Shown here one piece after another: positions 20,531 to 30,503 of a DNA stretch of 64,000 nt. Location: contig NZ_CM001398.1 of assembly GCF_000241055.1 (NCBI RefSeq), positions 1,413,163-1,477,162 on the forward strand, in the 5' to 3' direction. A program made the translations under genes and the position numbers. The notes under the pieces are model-generated. The model was given only the letters and a program-made list of their open reading frames with translations, made no database searches and was not told the origin of the DNA. Within the stretch, counting starts at the first letter, position 1. Each line of letters starts with the position of its first letter. This DNA comes from Oenococcus kitaharae DSM 17330. Lineage in GTDB: Bacteria > Bacillota > Bacilli > Lactobacillales > Lactobacillaceae.

Positions 20531-22240
20531 TTATTTTAGTTCACTAAATTTATTTTTTAGATACAAAACAAGATCATTTACAGAAATTTTTTCGGATGTT
20601 TCCTCACTTCTTGCCTTAACCTCGACAAGTTTATCAGGCGCATCGCGGCCGACAACAACTCTGATTGGGATACCGATTAAATCTGAGTCCGCAAATTTAA
20701 CACCGGGCCGTTCCTTTCGATCGTCAACTAACACCTCAAATCCAGCTGCTTGTATTTCTGTTTCAATTTGAGCACTTAGCGCTTGTTGAGTTGCATCTTT
20801 CGTATTCATGATGATGACATGCACATCAAAAGGTGCTACAGCCTTAGGCCAAATGAAACCTTTGTCATCATTTGATTGTTCAGAAATTGCCGACAATAGG
20901 CGTGAAACACCAATACCGTATGAACCCATGATCATATCAGTTAACTTTCCTTGGTCGTTTTGAATTTGGCCGCCCATTTTGCTTGTATAAAATGTGCCAA
21001 GTTTAAAAATGTGTCCGATTTCAATTCCCTTAGTGAAAACTAACTTGCCTTTTCCATCAGGTGCGAGGTCTCCCTCTTTAGCAGTTCGAAAACTGCCAAT
21101 TTCAAAATTCGTCAAATCACGATCAAGATTGAAATTGGCATAGTGCTTGCCATCCTGGTTTGCCCCAACAAACCAATTTGCTTCATTGCTGATCGTTCGA
21201 TCAACTAAAATACGCAGTTTAGAGTCTGCACCTATTGGTCCGAGCGAGCCAAAATGTGCCCCTAATGTCTGGAAGACATCCTTTTCGTTTGCCTCAACTA
21301 ACGAGTCCGCATTCAGAAAATTCTTAACCTTAATTTCATTAACTTCGTCATCTCCCGGAAGCAACACAGCGACGAATTGCTCGTCAGCTTTGAAAACGAT
21401 CATCTTGGCAATTTTATGCTCAGAAACCTGCAGTAATTGGGCGTCATCAGTAACTGTTCGCGTATTCGGGGTATCAACAAGGTGAAGTTCTCCGGCCGCT
21501 TCGGATGGTTTTTTGCTTTCAAAGAAAGTTTCTGCCATTTCGATATTTGCTGCATAGTTCCCTTGATCCGAATAGGCAATCACATCTTCACCAGTATCGG
21601 CAATTGCCTGAAATTCAGCTGAAGCTTTGCCGCCCATATCACCAGCATCAGCAATGATTTCACGGTAATTCAGCCCTACGCGTTTAAAAATCGTCTTATA
21701 AGCTGCTTCCATTGCATCGTAAGCCTGATCTAGGCCTGCTTGATCGGCTGAAAAAGAATAGGCATCTTTCATAATGAATTCGCGGCCTCTTAGCAAACCG
21801 TTTTTTGGACGCAGCTCATCTCGAAACTTTTGTTGAATCTGGTACACAATCAAAGGCAGTTTCTTGTAAGATTTGATCTCATCAGCAAAAATTCGTGTAA
21901 ACGTCTCTTCATGTGTCGGTGCCATGATAAAATCACGTGCCTGTCTATCCTTGAGCTGGTACATTTGAGGACCATATGTATAAAATCGACCTGAACTCTT
22001 CCATAATTCAGCTGGAATCATTTCTGGCATCAGCATTTCATTAGCATCAATTTTGTCCATCTCCTGTCGGATAATGGCTTCAATTTTGTTAATCACGCGA
22101 TCTGCTAGTGGCAGATAAGCAAAAATACCGCCTGCTAGCTGTCGAATAAATCCGGCACGCAGCATTAAGATGTGACTTTGCACCTGTGCATCACTGGGAA
22201 CTTCTTTCTCAGTTGGTATAAACATTTTGGATTGTTTCAT
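20531..22240 (-). CDS. proS: Prolyl-tRNA synthetase
   Basis: A class II synthetase (569 residues) of the bacterial type with an editing insertion between motifs 2 and 3. It starts [20 protein letters not shown]; motif 2 ([23 protein letters not shown]) is near residue 140, the INS editing domain runs about 225-390 and the anticodon-binding domain is C-terminal. It lies 4 bp after rseP and 4 bp before polC, the common rseP-proS-polC order. Confidence 0.97.
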   Translation of the reverse strand: MKQSKMFIPTEKEVPSDAQVQSHILMLRAGFIRQLAGGIFAYLPLADRVINKIEAIIRQEMDKIDANEMLMPEMIPAELWKSSGRFYTYGPQMYQLKDRQARDFIMAPTHEETFTRIFADEIKSYKKLPLIVYQIQQKFRDELRPKNGLLRGREFIMKDAYSFSADQAGLDQAYDAMEAAYKTIFKRVGLNYREIIADAGDMGGKASAEFQAIADTGEDVIAYSDQGNYAANIEMAETFFESKKPSEAAGELHLVDTPNTRTVTDDAQLLQVSEHKIAKMIVFKADEQFVAVLLPGDDEVNEIKVKNFLNADSLVEANEKDVFQTLGAHFGSLGPIGADSKLRILVDRTISNEANWFVGANQDGKHYANFNLDRDLTNFEIGSFRTAKEGDLAPDGKGKLVFTKGIEIGHIFKLGTFYTSKMGGQIQNDQGKLTDMIMGSYGIGVSRLLSAISEQSNDDKGFIWPKAVAPFDVHVIIMNTKDATQQALSAQIETEIQAAGFEVLVDDRKERPGVKFADSDLIGIPIRVVVGRDAPDKLVEVKARSEETSEKISVNDLVLYLKNKFSELK

Positions 22241-22244
22241 TTCT

Positions 22245-23516
22245 TTACCTCAATAAATCATTAATCGTAACTGCGATCATTAATAAAATTATAAATACAA
22301 CACCGGAAATCATCACAACTTGATTAGTTTTCTCAGAGAGAGGCTTTCTGCGGATCGCTTGGATCAAATTCAGCAGAAGTTTCCCGCCATCTAAAACTGG
22401 AATTGGGATCAAATTAAAAATGCCAATGTTTAAACTTAGAAATGCCGTTAAACTTACAACACTTAAAAATCCAGCAGCAGCTGCGCTGCTGGTTGTTTGC
22501 GCAATTGCTACAGGACCTCCCAGTTGATCGAGGCTGGGGTGAGTGATTAAGTGCAAAAAGGCAGAACCGATCATTGTTGCGCCTTGATAGAAACTTGAAA
22601 AAGCATAATTAACTCGCTGATTTAATCCTGTTCCTGTATCCTGCTCAACGCCAATCAGATATCTGGTCTGTCCTGACTCAACTGCTTTACGGGGCTGAAT
22701 AGATATGGTCCGCTGCTGGCTGCCTCTTTTAAAAGTAACCTTAATAGGCCGATCCCCCACCGATGTGACAGCCTGTGTCAATTGATTCCAACTATGTACT
22801 GATCGGGTATTTATTCGCGTAATCACATCGCCTTTTTTCAGACCTTGTCTTGCGGCGGGATAACCTGGCATTGGATCAATCTGCGAATTGGACAATGGCA
22901 CACGAGGTAAAGCCGCTGACAAGCCGATAAATAAGACAAAAGCAAGCAAGAAATTCATCAATGGCCCAGCAAAATTAACGATTGCCTGTTTCCAGATTGC
23001 AATATTTGGTAATTGTCTATTTTTAGGCGCTAATTCGAATTGACGATCTTCGGAAATTTTTATCTGAGTATTTTCGGCCAAACGATAGCTGACGTCCACA
23101 TTTTGGTCCTCATTAATAGTGCCGGAAATAATAAAAGTTTGGTTGGTATCCAATTCCTTGATTCGCATCAATTGTGTGTCCGAATCGGCTGGCGAATCCG
23201 AAATATCTATTTGATTAACAACCTGTTTTTTTTCATCAGCAAATTTGAGTTTCACCAATTTTCCCGGTCGTAAATCCTCAAGATACTCATTTTGCTGGTC
23301 TCCACCTGCCATTAAGACATATCCGCCAACAGGCAGAATTCGTATGACATAGTTGGTACCGTGCCAATTTTTGCCGAATATTTTAGGACCCATCCCTATC
23401 GAAAATTCATAAACCACAACACCGAATTTTTTAGCCGCAAAGAAATGGCCAAATTCATGAACCGTGACAATCAGGCCGAAAACTAGGATGAAAGCAACAA
23501 TCGCAGTTAAATTCAT
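22245..23516 (-). CDS. rseP: Site-2 metalloprotease RseP/RasP
   Basis: An intramembrane zinc protease (423 residues) that cuts anti-sigma factors and signal-peptide remnants. HEFGH (H20, E21, H24) sits in the first membrane helix, a PDZ domain occupies about 205-290 ([19 protein letters not shown]), and the third metal ligand lies in the C-terminal [14 protein letters not shown] motif. Several membrane helices are visible. It overlaps cdsA by 4 bp. Confidence 0.95.
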   Translation of the reverse strand: MNLTAIVAFILVFGLIVTVHEFGHFFAAKKFGVVVYEFSIGMGPKIFGKNWHGTNYVIRILPVGGYVLMAGGDQQNEYLEDLRPGKLVKLKFADEKKQVVNQIDISDSPADSDTQLMRIKELDTNQTFIISGTINEDQNVDVSYRLAENTQIKISEDRQFELAPKNRQLPNIAIWKQAIVNFAGPLMNFLLAFVLFIGLSAALPRVPLSNSQIDPMPGYPAARQGLKKGDVITRINTRSVHSWNQLTQAVTSVGDRPIKVTFKRGSQQRTISIQPRKAVESGQTRYLIGVEQDTGTGLNQRVNYAFSSFYQGATMIGSAFLHLITHPSLDQLGGPVAIAQTTSSAAAAGFLSVVSLTAFLSLNIGIFNLIPIPVLDGGKLLLNLIQAIRRKPLSEKTNQVVMISGVVFIILLMIAVTINDLLR

Positions 23517-24313
23517 GCTGTCAGTCCAATCAAAACGATAATCGGCATGACGATCAGCATGGAATCAAAACGATCGAGAATACCGCCGTGACCCGGCAAG
23601 AGAGTACCGGAATCTTTGACACCAAAATACCGTTTTAAGGCTGATTCAATCAAATCTCCGAATTGGCCTGCAATCGAAAGAACGAGAGTAGCCAGTACAA
23701 TTTCAAACAGTGAAAAATGAGTTGCAAAATGCGTACTTTCTGCAAAAATAATTGCCACGATTGTCGCTACTGCAGTCCCGCCGATAGAGCCTTCCCAAGT
23801 TTTATTCGGACTAATTTTTGGTATCAGCTTGTGTTTACCCAATTTTCTGCCAATTATGTATGCAAAACTATCCGTCAGCCAAACAATAATCAGTCCGAAA
23901 ACGAACGCCATCCAGTTTTCGGCCCTTGCCTGTAAGAAGAAATGAAAGCCGAAACCTATATATAAGACCCCTAGTGAGAGAGCACCGGCATCATCGAAAC
24001 TAAGTTTGTTATTCGACAAAACCGTTGTCAGCAGCAACAGGAAAATAAACAAATATATTAAAGTTCTTGGATTTAAGAAAGCCGGTGCCGGCAGCAAACG
24101 CCAAAAACTATTTGGTAAAATGGTGACAACAACAGCCACAAAAGAGACTAAAGCCTCAAAGCTGACAAGCAGCCGTTTTTTCATGAATAGTAGTTCGCCT
24201 ACTGCAATCACGCCTAATAACGAAATCAGAATAGTTAAAGGAATGCCCCCTTTAATTACAAAAGGAACGAAAATGGCCAGAGCAACAATTGCTGTAATAA
24301 TTCGAGTTCTCAT
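23513..24313 (-). CDS. cdsA: Phosphatidate cytidylyltransferase
   Basis: Makes CDP-diacylglycerol from phosphatidic acid and CTP in the membrane. 266 residues with seven or eight hydrophobic helices; the C-terminal signature is clear (SALKRYFGVKDSGTLLPGHG followed by GILDRFDS). It overlaps uppS by 4 bp and rseP by 4 bp. Confidence 0.96.
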   Translation of the reverse strand: MRTRIITAIVALAIFVPFVIKGGIPLTILISLLGVIAVGELLFMKKRLLVSFEALVSFVAVVVTILPNSFWRLLPAPAFLNPRTLIYLFIFLLLLTTVLSNNKLSFDDAGALSLGVLYIGFGFHFFLQARAENWMAFVFGLIIVWLTDSFAYIIGRKLGKHKLIPKISPNKTWEGSIGGTAVATIVAIIFAESTHFATHFSLFEIVLATLVLSIAGQFGDLIESALKRYFGVKDSGTLLPGHGGILDRFDSMLIVMPIIVLIGLTA

Positions 24314-25068
24314 GATTCCTTTATCTTACCAAAGCGCCGATCGCGTTTTCCAAAAGAAGCCAACGCGAATTTGAAATCCTCTCCAGAAAAATCTGGCCAC
24401 AATTTTTCAGAAAAAATAAATTCAGAATAGGCCGCCTGCCAAAGAAGAAAGTTGCTGATTCTTTTTTCTCCGGAGGTTCGGATAATCAAATCAGGATTAG
24501 CCAAATCTCCTAATTGCTTCGTTAAGAGATTTTCTTGAAACAACTGATCGTTTATCTGGTCCGGTTGAATAAGACCCTCCTGGACTTGTCGTGCAAGCGA
24601 TTGTGCGGCATCCACGATCTCTCTTCTGCCGCCGTAATTAAAAGCAAAATTTAAAATCATACCAGTGTTTTGCGAGGTGTCTGCAACAGCTTTCTCGACG
24701 GCTGACCGTGTTTTATCAGGTAGGCCATCGACTTCACCGATCACTTCAACTTTGATATTATTTTCAATTAGTTCAGGCACAAACAGATTAAAAAAATCTA
24801 TAGGCAAGTGCATTAAATAACTCACCTCAGTAGCTGGTCTGCCCCAATTTTCCGTTGAAAACGCAAAAAGAGTCAATACTTTGACTCCAAGTTGATTGGC
24901 AACAAGCGCAATCTTTTTCACATTTTCCATGCCGGCTTTATGTCCGAAAACTCTTGCCTGGTGTTGACGTTTAGCCCAGCGCCCATTACCGTCCATGATA
25001 ATCGCAACGTGCTTGGGAATCAGCTGATCGTTTTCCTTAGAACTCGCTGCATTAAAAAAAACCATCAA
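24310..25068 (-). CDS. uppS: Undecaprenyl diphosphate synthase (isoprenyl transferase)
   Basis: A cis-prenyltransferase producing the lipid carrier for cell-wall synthesis. MDGNGRWAKRQ near residue 27 holds the catalytic Asp; FAFSTENWGRP near 74 and RTSGEKRISNFLLWQ near 198 are the other conserved motifs. 252 residues, overlapping frr by 4 bp. Confidence 0.97.
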   Translation of the reverse strand: MMVFFNAASSKENDQLIPKHVAIIMDGNGRWAKRQHQARVFGHKAGMENVKKIALVANQLGVKVLTLFAFSTENWGRPATEVSYLMHLPIDFFNLFVPELIENNIKVEVIGEVDGLPDKTRSAVEKAVADTSQNTGMILNFAFNYGGRREIVDAAQSLARQVQEGLIQPDQINDQLFQENLLTKQLGDLANPDLIIRTSGEKRISNFLLWQAAYSEFIFSEKLWPDFSGEDFKFALASFGKRDRRFGKIKES

Positions 25069-25607
25069 ATCTCCATTAATTCTTTTTCTTTGTTATCCGC
25101 AATTTGATCAATATCTTTTATTTCCGAATCGGCTACTTTTTGAACATCCTCTTCGGCTTTATGGCGCTGATCTTCGGACAAATCCTTGTCTTTTTTTAAA
25201 TCATTCATAAAGTCTCGACGAATGTTTCGACTAGCAACTTTTGCCTTTTCGGCCTCGGCTTTGACTTGTTTGACCAAATCTTTACGACCATCCTCAGTTA
25301 GGATAGGAATCATCAGACGGATAACATTACCATCGTTTTGAGGCGTCAAACCAAGATCACTCGCAAAAATAGCCTGCTCAATAGATTTCAATGAGCTTTT
25401 GTCGTAAGGCGTAATCAGTAATATCCGTGCCTCCGGAACTTGTATACTAGCAAGTTGATTTAGCGGCGTCGGGGCACCATAATACTCAACCTGAATTTTA
25501 TTAAGCATATTCGGATTTGCTCTGCCGGCACGAATGTTGACCAATTCATTTTGAAAGGCTTTGCTGGCCTTTGCCATTCTATTTTTTAAATCTGCTAGAT
25601 CAATCAT
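25065..25607 (-). CDS. frr: Ribosome recycling factor
   Basis: Splits the post-termination ribosome together with EF-G. 180 residues with the family core NIRAGRANPNMLNKIQVEYYG and VKQVKAEAEKAKVASRNIRR. Slightly shorter than the usual 185. It touches pyrH (1-bp overlap). Confidence 0.97.
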   Translation of the reverse strand: MIDLADLKNRMAKASKAFQNELVNIRAGRANPNMLNKIQVEYYGAPTPLNQLASIQVPEARILLITPYDKSSLKSIEQAIFASDLGLTPQNDGNVIRLMIPILTEDGRKDLVKQVKAEAEKAKVASRNIRRDFMNDLKKDKDLSEDQRHKAEEDVQKVADSEIKDIDQIADNKEKELMEI

Positions 25608-26338
25608 TATCTGGATCCTTTAATTACTGTTCCGATATTTTGTCCTTCAATGGCTTTCTTAATATTGCCAGGCTCATTCAAATTAAACACAACCAAAGGC
25701 ATATCGGTATCCTTTGCCATAGCACCTGCGGTTGAGTCCATAACCTTTAATCCTCTTTGCAAAACTTCATCGTAGGTCAGTTCGCTGAATTTAACTGCAT
25801 CGGCAAACTTGCGAGGATCAGCATTATAAACACCATCGACACCATTTTTACCCATTAAGATTGCATCAGCATTAATCTCAGCGGCGCGAAGAGCTGCTGT
25901 TGTATCTGTTGAAAAATAAGGTGAACCAGTACCAGCACCAAAAATGACAATTCTGCCCTTCTCCAAGTGACGAATTGCACGTCCACGAATATAAGGCTCA
26001 GCGATTTGTCTCATTTCGATTGCTGTTAAAACACGTGTATCGACACCTGCCTGCTCCAAACTATCAGCTAAAGATAGGGCATTCATCACTGTACCCAGCA
26101 TACCGATATAATCGGCTCTTGCTCGATCCATACCTGCTTCAGCAGCCGGTTCCCCACGCCACAAATTGCCACCGCCATTGACGATTGCAATTTGGATTTC
26201 CGGATATGTCCTCTTAATTTCAGCTAATTCATTTGCAACACGACGAACCGTTGGCAAATCAATTCCGGTTCCAGATTTACCAGCTAGTGCTTCTCCTGAA
26301 AGTTTGAGTAGTACACGATGAAATTCTATTCCAGCCAT
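25607..26338 (-). CDS. pyrH: UMP kinase
   Basis: Phosphorylates UMP to UDP; hexameric amino-acid-kinase fold. [11 protein letters not shown] at the N-terminus, [26 protein letters not shown] and the ATP-site region [20 protein letters not shown] are present. I start at the ATG at 26338, 4 bp after tsf; the longer frame (26365) would add nine residues encoded inside tsf. The Shine-Dalgarno is weak, so coupling to tsf is likely. Confidence 0.97.
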   Translation of the reverse strand: MAGIEFHRVLLKLSGEALAGKSGTGIDLPTVRRVANELAEIKRTYPEIQIAIVNGGGNLWRGEPAAEAGMDRARADYIGMLGTVMNALSLADSLEQAGVDTRVLTAIEMRQIAEPYIRGRAIRHLEKGRIVIFGAGTGSPYFSTDTTAALRAAEINADAILMGKNGVDGVYNADPRKFADAVKFSELTYDEVLQRGLKVMDSTAGAMAKDTDMPLVVFNLNEPGNIKKAIEGQNIGTVIKGSR

Positions 26339-26342
26339 AGAA

Positions 26343-27221
26343 TTACCCGTTGATCTGTTTAGCAATTTCTTCAGCTAAACTCGTCTCTTGTTTCTCAATG
26401 CCCTCTCCAACTTGGTAACGGACAAAAGATTCTACTTGAGCACCTTGCTGCTTCAAATATTCGGCAACTGTTTCACCATCACCCTTAACAAAAGGCTGAT
26501 TCAGCAATGCCAATTCATCCAAGAATTTGCCTAAACGGCCCTCAACAATTTTTTCTTTGATGCTATCAGGCTTGCCGCCCAAATCATCGGCTTTCATCTG
26601 GATTGCCTTTTCGTGTTCAACAACTTCACTTGGAACATCTTCTCTGCTGAGATATTTCGGTGCAATGGCTGCGATATGCATCGCAATGTCTTTTGCAACT
26701 GCAGCATTTCCGCCTTTAAGCAAAGCGATGACTGAAATCTGACCGCCAAGATGTGAATAATTACCAAAAACCTCGTCATCTTTTTTCTCAATCAGGCTGA
26801 AACGGCGAAGCGTAATTTTTTCGCCAGTGTGTGCCGATGTCTGTACGATTTCGTCATTAAGGGTGCCGTCATCAACAGGCAAAGCCAGTGCGGCTTTTAA
26901 ATCTGCCGGCTTATTTTTGAGGATTGTAGATGCTACCGTATGCAGAAGTGCCAAAAACTGATCATTGCTGGCAACGAAATCAGTTTCCGAATTCAACTCA
27001 ACAATCACTGAACGATTGCCTTCCTCAGCGACATAGGTCATACCTTCAGCAGCCACACGATCTGCCTTTTTCGCTGCCTTAGCCACGCCGCGTTCTTTCA
27101 AAAGGTCAATGGCTTTTGCCATATCGCCATCAGCTTGGACGAGCGCTTTTTTTGCATCCATGATACCTGCGCTGGTTTTTTCGCGCAGTTCTTTAACTTG
27201 TGCTGCAGTAATTTGTGCCAT
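26343..27221 (-). CDS. tsf: Elongation factor Ts
   Basis: Nucleotide exchange factor for EF-Tu (292 residues). N-terminal UBA-like domain with [19 protein letters not shown], then the EF-Tu-contact region [15 protein letters not shown]. It follows rpsB with a hairpin in between, the usual arrangement. Confidence 0.98.
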   Translation of the reverse strand: MAQITAAQVKELREKTSAGIMDAKKALVQADGDMAKAIDLLKERGVAKAAKKADRVAAEGMTYVAEEGNRSVIVELNSETDFVASNDQFLALLHTVASTILKNKPADLKAALALPVDDGTLNDEIVQTSAHTGEKITLRRFSLIEKKDDEVFGNYSHLGGQISVIALLKGGNAAVAKDIAMHIAAIAPKYLSREDVPSEVVEHEKAIQMKADDLGGKPDSIKEKIVEGRLGKFLDELALLNQPFVKGDGETVAEYLKQQGAQVESFVRYQVGEGIEKQETSLAEEIAKQING

Positions 27222-27233
27222 TTTCTTTACCTC

Positions 27234-27258
27234 ACAAAAAATCGCCTAAAAAGGCGAC
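27234..27258 (-). terminator. Terminator-like hairpin between rpsB and tsf
   Basis: On the minus strand GTCGCC-TTTTTA-GGCGA followed by TTTTTT. The stem is short; it probably trims tsf expression relative to rpsB rather than stopping transcription fully, since tsf has no obvious promoter of its own. Confidence 0.65.
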
Positions 27259-27264
27259 TTATTT

Positions 27265-28059
27265 TTAGTTGTTTGATGAAACTTCTTTGTCTTCTGTATC
27301 AACAGGCTGACCTGCGTCTACCTGCTCGCCAGCCGCATCAGCGAAGCCTTCTTCAACAGAAGCCTCGCCTGCGTCTTGTCCCTGGCGGCCTTCAATAATG
27401 GCGTCTGCCATCTTCGAAGTAATTAATTTAACTGCACGAATTGCATCATCGTTTGCAGGGATCTTAACGTCAACCAAGTCTGGGTTTCCGTTAGTATCGA
27501 TCATTGCTACGACCGGAATATTTAATGTACGTGCTTCTTTAACAGCGATTTCTTCTGTTTTTGGGTCAACCACAAACATAACATCAGGAATGTCTTCCAT
27601 GTCCGCAATGCCACCAAGGAACTTTTCCAACTTTGCTTTTTGTTTGCCCAACTGAGAAGCCTCTTTCTTAGGAAGCTTGTCAAAGGAACCGTCTTCTTCA
27701 GCGGCTCTGAGTTCCTTTAAACGGTTGATACGAGTCTTGATCGTATTCCAGTTAGTCAGAGTGCCGCCAAGCCAACGATGATTAACATAGGCAACGCCGG
27801 CGCGTTTTGCTTCTTCTTCGATTGCTTCGGTAGCTTGTTTTTTAGTTCCGACAAACAAGAAGTTTGCGCCATCGGCTGCTTCGCCTTTGACCCAGTTATA
27901 GGCATCATCTGCCATACGTAAAGTTTTTTGTAAATCGATGATATGAATACCATTACGAGAGGTAAAGATATATTCATCCATCCTTGGATCCCAGCGCCTA
28001 GTCTGATGACCGAAGTGTGCGCCGGCCTCTAAAAGTTCTTTCATTGAAATTGCAGCCAT
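27265..28059 (-). CDS. rpsB: 30S ribosomal protein S2
   Basis: 264 residues: [20 protein letters not shown] at the N-terminus, [20 protein letters not shown], and [20 protein letters not shown], all diagnostic. The C-terminal 30 residues form an acidic tail. First gene of the long unit running to polC; AGGAGG precedes the ATG. Confidence 0.98.
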   Translation of the reverse strand: MAAISMKELLEAGAHFGHQTRRWDPRMDEYIFTSRNGIHIIDLQKTLRMADDAYNWVKGEAADGANFLFVGTKKQATEAIEEEAKRAGVAYVNHRWLGGTLTNWNTIKTRINRLKELRAAEEDGSFDKLPKKEASQLGKQKAKLEKFLGGIADMEDIPDVMFVVDPKTEEIAVKEARTLNIPVVAMIDTNGNPDLVDVKIPANDDAIRAVKLITSKMADAIIEGRQGQDAGEASVEEGFADAAGEQVDAGQPVDTEDKEVSSNN

Positions 28060-28085
28060 TTTGGCCTCCTAATGTTTTTGTCCTT

Positions 28086-28145
28086 GCAGAAACTTCTACT
28101 GCTTTGCCGACTCCAAAGAGCAACGGGCAAAGCATCTATTTCTGC
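28086..28145 (-). promoter_or_regulatory. Structured rpsB mRNA leader, probable S2 autoregulatory element
   Basis: In the leader of about 105 nt the minus strand can form a long two-part hairpin: GCAGAAA (28145-28139) with TTTCTGC (28092-28086), and inside it TGCTTTGCC with GGCAAAGCA. There is no T-run, so it is not a terminator. Feedback by S2 is known in other bacteria; that this stem serves it here is inference. Confidence 0.55.
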
Positions 28146-28170
28146 TGTGTATTGGCGAATGCCGTTTAAT

Positions 28171-28199
28171 AGTTTACCTGAATTGCGGGGCAATTACAA
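28171..28199 (-). promoter_or_regulatory. Promoter of rpsB operon
   Basis: On the minus strand TTGTAA (28199-28194), 17-bp spacer, TAAACT (28176-28171). It overlaps the last codons of the upstream methyltransferase gene. Confidence 0.55.
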
Positions 28200-29186
28200 G
28201 CCTATATACCGTTCCTTCTCCGCACGGGTCAAGCGTTTAAAACGGCTTTCAAAACTTAAAGCCTCATGTTTGCTCGAAAATTTTTCACGATAAACTAAAG
28301 TCAGCGGATGGTGTTTATCTACTTTTGTAAATTTAGCACCTCTCTTGGCCTGGTGGGCAGCAAAACGACGGTCGACATCATCACTCGTTCCTGCGTAAAG
28401 AAAATTATCTGCCGTCTGGATAACATAAAAATAATAATCTCTTTTTTGAAGCAGCTCTTTGATTTCAGGTGTGTAATTATCCTGCCGATTATAAATTACA
28501 AGCGGCTTATCGATCTGAACTTTTGCATTGCTGGCCTGTTTGATAGCCTTGACGAGAACCATTTTAGCTTGGCTCTCTGCCTTGCCGTAGACGAATCGTA
28601 TTTTGCTAATGCCAAACCCATTTGCAATTGCCTCACTGAAAATATTCGCTATTTTTTCAGCACGATATACAAAATATAGTTTGCCCCTTGATTTCAGATA
28701 TTTTTTTGACTGTGAGAAAAGCGTATGCAAATTGAAGTTACGGCCATGTCTTGCAAGCGACCGGGATGGGTCCGGGCTCTTGGAAGCGTAATCCTTCTCA
28801 TCAAAATATGGTGGGTTAGACATAATCAGATCCAGCGAATTCAATGGAAAAATGTCAGCAAGCTGATTAACGTCTGCCTGGAAACTTTGAACCCGATCTT
28901 CAAGATTATTCAGTTGAATTGATCTTTTTTCCAATTCGAATAAATCTGAATCAATTTCAATCAACGAAATTTTGCCGCTGCTTTTACGTGCGTAAGCCAA
29001 CCCGATGATGCCGCTGCCGGATCCAAAGTCAGCAGCTCTCTGCCTTTGAGATCGGCTGTCATCGATAAAATCGGCTAAAATCAAAGCATCAATCCCAAAT
29101 TTGGGCAAGGAATTATTCTGAATAATTTGCAGTGAATCTGTCACATTTTCAATCTTTTCCTGCGTTTGTAAGGTGTTTTTTGACAT
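28194..29186 (-). CDS. TrmN6-like N6-adenine methyltransferase fused to a GIY-YIG domain
   Basis: 330 residues. Residues 1-245 are a TrmN6/YabB-type methyltransferase expected to modify adenine in tRNA: ADFGSGSGIIGLAYA (SAM site, 52-66) and the catalytic SNPPYF motif (123-128). Residues about 249-330 are a GIY-YIG nuclease-like domain of the YazA/UPF0213 type (FYVIQTADNFLYAGTSDDV, then RRFAAHQ and FESRFKRL). In Bacillus these are two neighbouring genes (yabB and yazA); here they form one uninterrupted frame. The role of the YazA domain is unknown. It is transcribed away from plsC, with only 20 bp between the two start codons. Confidence 0.88.
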   Translation of the reverse strand: MSKNTLQTQEKIENVTDSLQIIQNNSLPKFGIDALILADFIDDSRSQRQRAADFGSGSGIIGLAYARKSSGKISLIEIDSDLFELEKRSIQLNNLEDRVQSFQADVNQLADIFPLNSLDLIMSNPPYFDEKDYASKSPDPSRSLARHGRNFNLHTLFSQSKKYLKSRGKLYFVYRAEKIANIFSEAIANGFGISKIRFVYGKAESQAKMVLVKAIKQASNAKVQIDKPLVIYNRQDNYTPEIKELLQKRDYYFYVIQTADNFLYAGTSDDVDRRFAAHQAKRGAKFTKVDKHHPLTLVYREKFSSKHEALSFESRFKRLTRAEKERYIGL

Positions 29187-29206
29187 TTCTCTATATAATA
29201 ATAGTC
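29187..29206. promoter_or_regulatory. 20-bp divergent start region (trmN-like / plsC)
   Basis: The whole gap between two divergent ATGs is AT-rich and contains TATAAT (29194-29199) on plus and TATTAT (29202-29197) on minus. With these as -10 boxes both start points fall within a few nt of the start codons. No good -35 is visible for either, so the calls are weak. Confidence 0.4.
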
Positions 29207-29830
29207 ATGTATGTGTTCCTTTTTCGAATCATTCAAGCAATTCGCTGGATAATTAACGGCAAATTAAACATTCAGGGCCGCACTAATATCCCTGAAAATG
29301 AACAATTCATTCTCGTTGCGCCGCATCGCACTTGGTGGGATCCCTTGTGGTTTGCCATTGCTCTACTGCCCAAGAAGTTCATTTTCATGGGAAAGAAAGA
29401 ACTATTTAAAAACAAACTTTTCGCCTGGGCCCTTCGAAAAGTTGGCGTATTCTCTGTCGATAGACAAAATCCAGGCCCGTCGGCGATTAAAATTCCCGTT
29501 AAAGAATTGAAAAGCGGCAGCCGAAATTTCATGATTTTCCCTTCCGGTTCTAGGCACTCCTCCCAATTAGAAGGCGGTGCGGTAGTAATTGCCAAAATGT
29601 CTGGTAAAAGCCTTCTGCCAGTAGTCTATCAAGGACCATTAGCTTTCAAGGGTTTATTTAAAAGAGGGTCGTCTACGATCGCTTTTGGCCCGCTTATTGA
29701 GGTGGGACGAAAAGATTCGATGGCTGATACGATTAATAAGATGCAGGCTGCGTTTACCAAACTTGATCAGCAAATCGATAAAGATTGGCATTACGTTGAC
29801 CAGCATCCAGAAAAAAAGAATCAAGACTAA
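29207..29830 (+). CDS. plsC: 1-acyl-sn-glycerol-3-phosphate acyltransferase
   Basis: Adds the second acyl chain in phosphatidic acid synthesis. 207 residues from the ATG at 29207: an N-terminal hydrophobic segment, the catalytic HRTWWD box (H40-D45), and FPSGSRHS near 123, the lactic-acid-bacterial form of the FPEGTRS motif. A frame opening at GTG 29132 would add 25 residues but overlaps the divergent gene and lacks a ribosome site. No Shine-Dalgarno precedes 29207 either, and TATAAT ends 7 bp before it. Confidence 0.9.
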   Translation: MYVFLFRIIQAIRWIINGKLNIQGRTNIPENEQFILVAPHRTWWDPLWFAIALLPKKFIFMGKKELFKNKLFAWALRKVGVFSVDRQNPGPSAIKIPVKELKSGSRNFMIFPSGSRHSSQLEGGAVVIAKMSGKSLLPVVYQGPLAFKGLFKRGSSTIAFGPLIEVGRKDSMADTINKMQAAFTKLDQQIDKDWHYVDQHPEKKNQD

Positions 29831-29862
29831 AAAACAAACCTCAAATTGGGTTTGTTTTTTTA
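29831..29862 (+). terminator. Intrinsic terminator after plsC
   Basis: AAACAAACC (29832-29840) pairs with GGGTTTGTTT (from 29848), followed by T7. The end of yneF on the other strand lies just beside it. Confidence 0.8.
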
Positions 29863-30066
29863 ATAATTTTTTTTCATTTGTGCCATCATCTGATTGATCT
29901 GCTTTTGGCTCAAATTTCTGCCCATTGAAGCACCCAACTGACGAAGCATCTGCTCATTGATTGGTGGGTTCTTTTTAAGATAACTTTTCAGTGTAAAACG
30001 AGAAACTATCATTCCCGCCGCAAAACCAATAACCAATCCAATCAGCACAAACCATATCCAGTTCAT
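29860..30066 (-). CDS. yneF: YneF family (UPF0154) small membrane protein
   Basis: 68 residues: one N-terminal membrane helix (IWFVLIGLVIGFAAGMIVSR) and the conserved cytoplasmic part LKKNPPINEQMLRQLGASMG followed by KINQMMAQMKK-type sequence. The family is widespread in Firmicutes and of unknown function. It lies 3 bp after the ynzC-like gene. Confidence 0.92.
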   Translation of the reverse strand: MNWIWFVLIGLVIGFAAGMIVSRFTLKSYLKKNPPINEQMLRQLGASMGRNLSQKQINQMMAQMKKNY

Positions 30067-30069
30067 CTA

Positions 30070-30375
30070 CTATCTCAGTCCTTTCTTTTTTTGAATATCA
30101 ATTACCTTTTTAGGAGTAACTTCCTTACCATTCTTATCGAAAATCTGCATCATTTCAACCTGAGACCGAAAAGCTTTACGAAAATTTGCCAAAAAAGCCG
30201 CTCGAAGTGTTTTCTGCTCTTCTTTCTCTGACTCGGTTAATCCCTGAGCCGTCTTTTGCTTTGCAGCTAGTTCGTTAATTCTTGCTCTCAAAGCCTCATT
30301 TGCGGCCTGTTCATCTTCGTCAACGATGAATTTCGGTTCATTATGTTCCTCTTCGGATCTTGAATTATCAGTCAT
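30070..30375 (-). CDS. DUF896 (YnzC/UPF0291) family protein
   Basis: 101 residues from the ATG at 30375, which has GGAGA 7 nt upstream; the longer frame (30435) runs into the promoter region. The DUF896 core is visible: RINELAAKQKTAQGLTESEK, then LRAAFLANFRKAFRSQVE and GKEVTPKK. A charged N-terminal 25 residues precede it. In Bacillus ynzC lies in the SOS-controlled yneA-yneB-ynzC operon divergent from lexA; here it is directly divergent from lexA. TATAAT at 30400-30395 on the minus strand is a likely -10. Confidence 0.88.
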   Translation of the reverse strand: MTDNSRSEEEHNEPKFIVDEDEQAANEALRARINELAAKQKTAQGLTESEKEEQKTLRAAFLANFRKAFRSQVEMMQIFDKNGKEVTPKKVIDIQKKKGLR

Positions 30376-30428
30376 CAGAAATCTCCATACTTGCATTATA
30401 CAAAAAATAATGATTTTCTTAAATTTAA

Positions 30429-30468
30429 CGAACATGTGTTTGTTTTACTTGAAATGTTTGGCTATAAT
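30429..30468 (+). promoter_or_regulatory. lexA promoter with overlapping SOS (LexA) box
   Basis: CGAACATGTGTTTG (30429-30442) matches the Gram-positive LexA operator CGAAC-N4-GTTYG. The lexA promoter is TTGTTT (30440-30445), 17 bp, TATAAT (30463-30468), so the operator overlaps the -35 box and supports autorepression. The same box is upstream of the divergent DUF896 gene. Confidence 0.85.
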
Positions 30469-30503
30469 TGCATATAGCAATATCTTAGCAGGAAGGGATT
30501 CAA

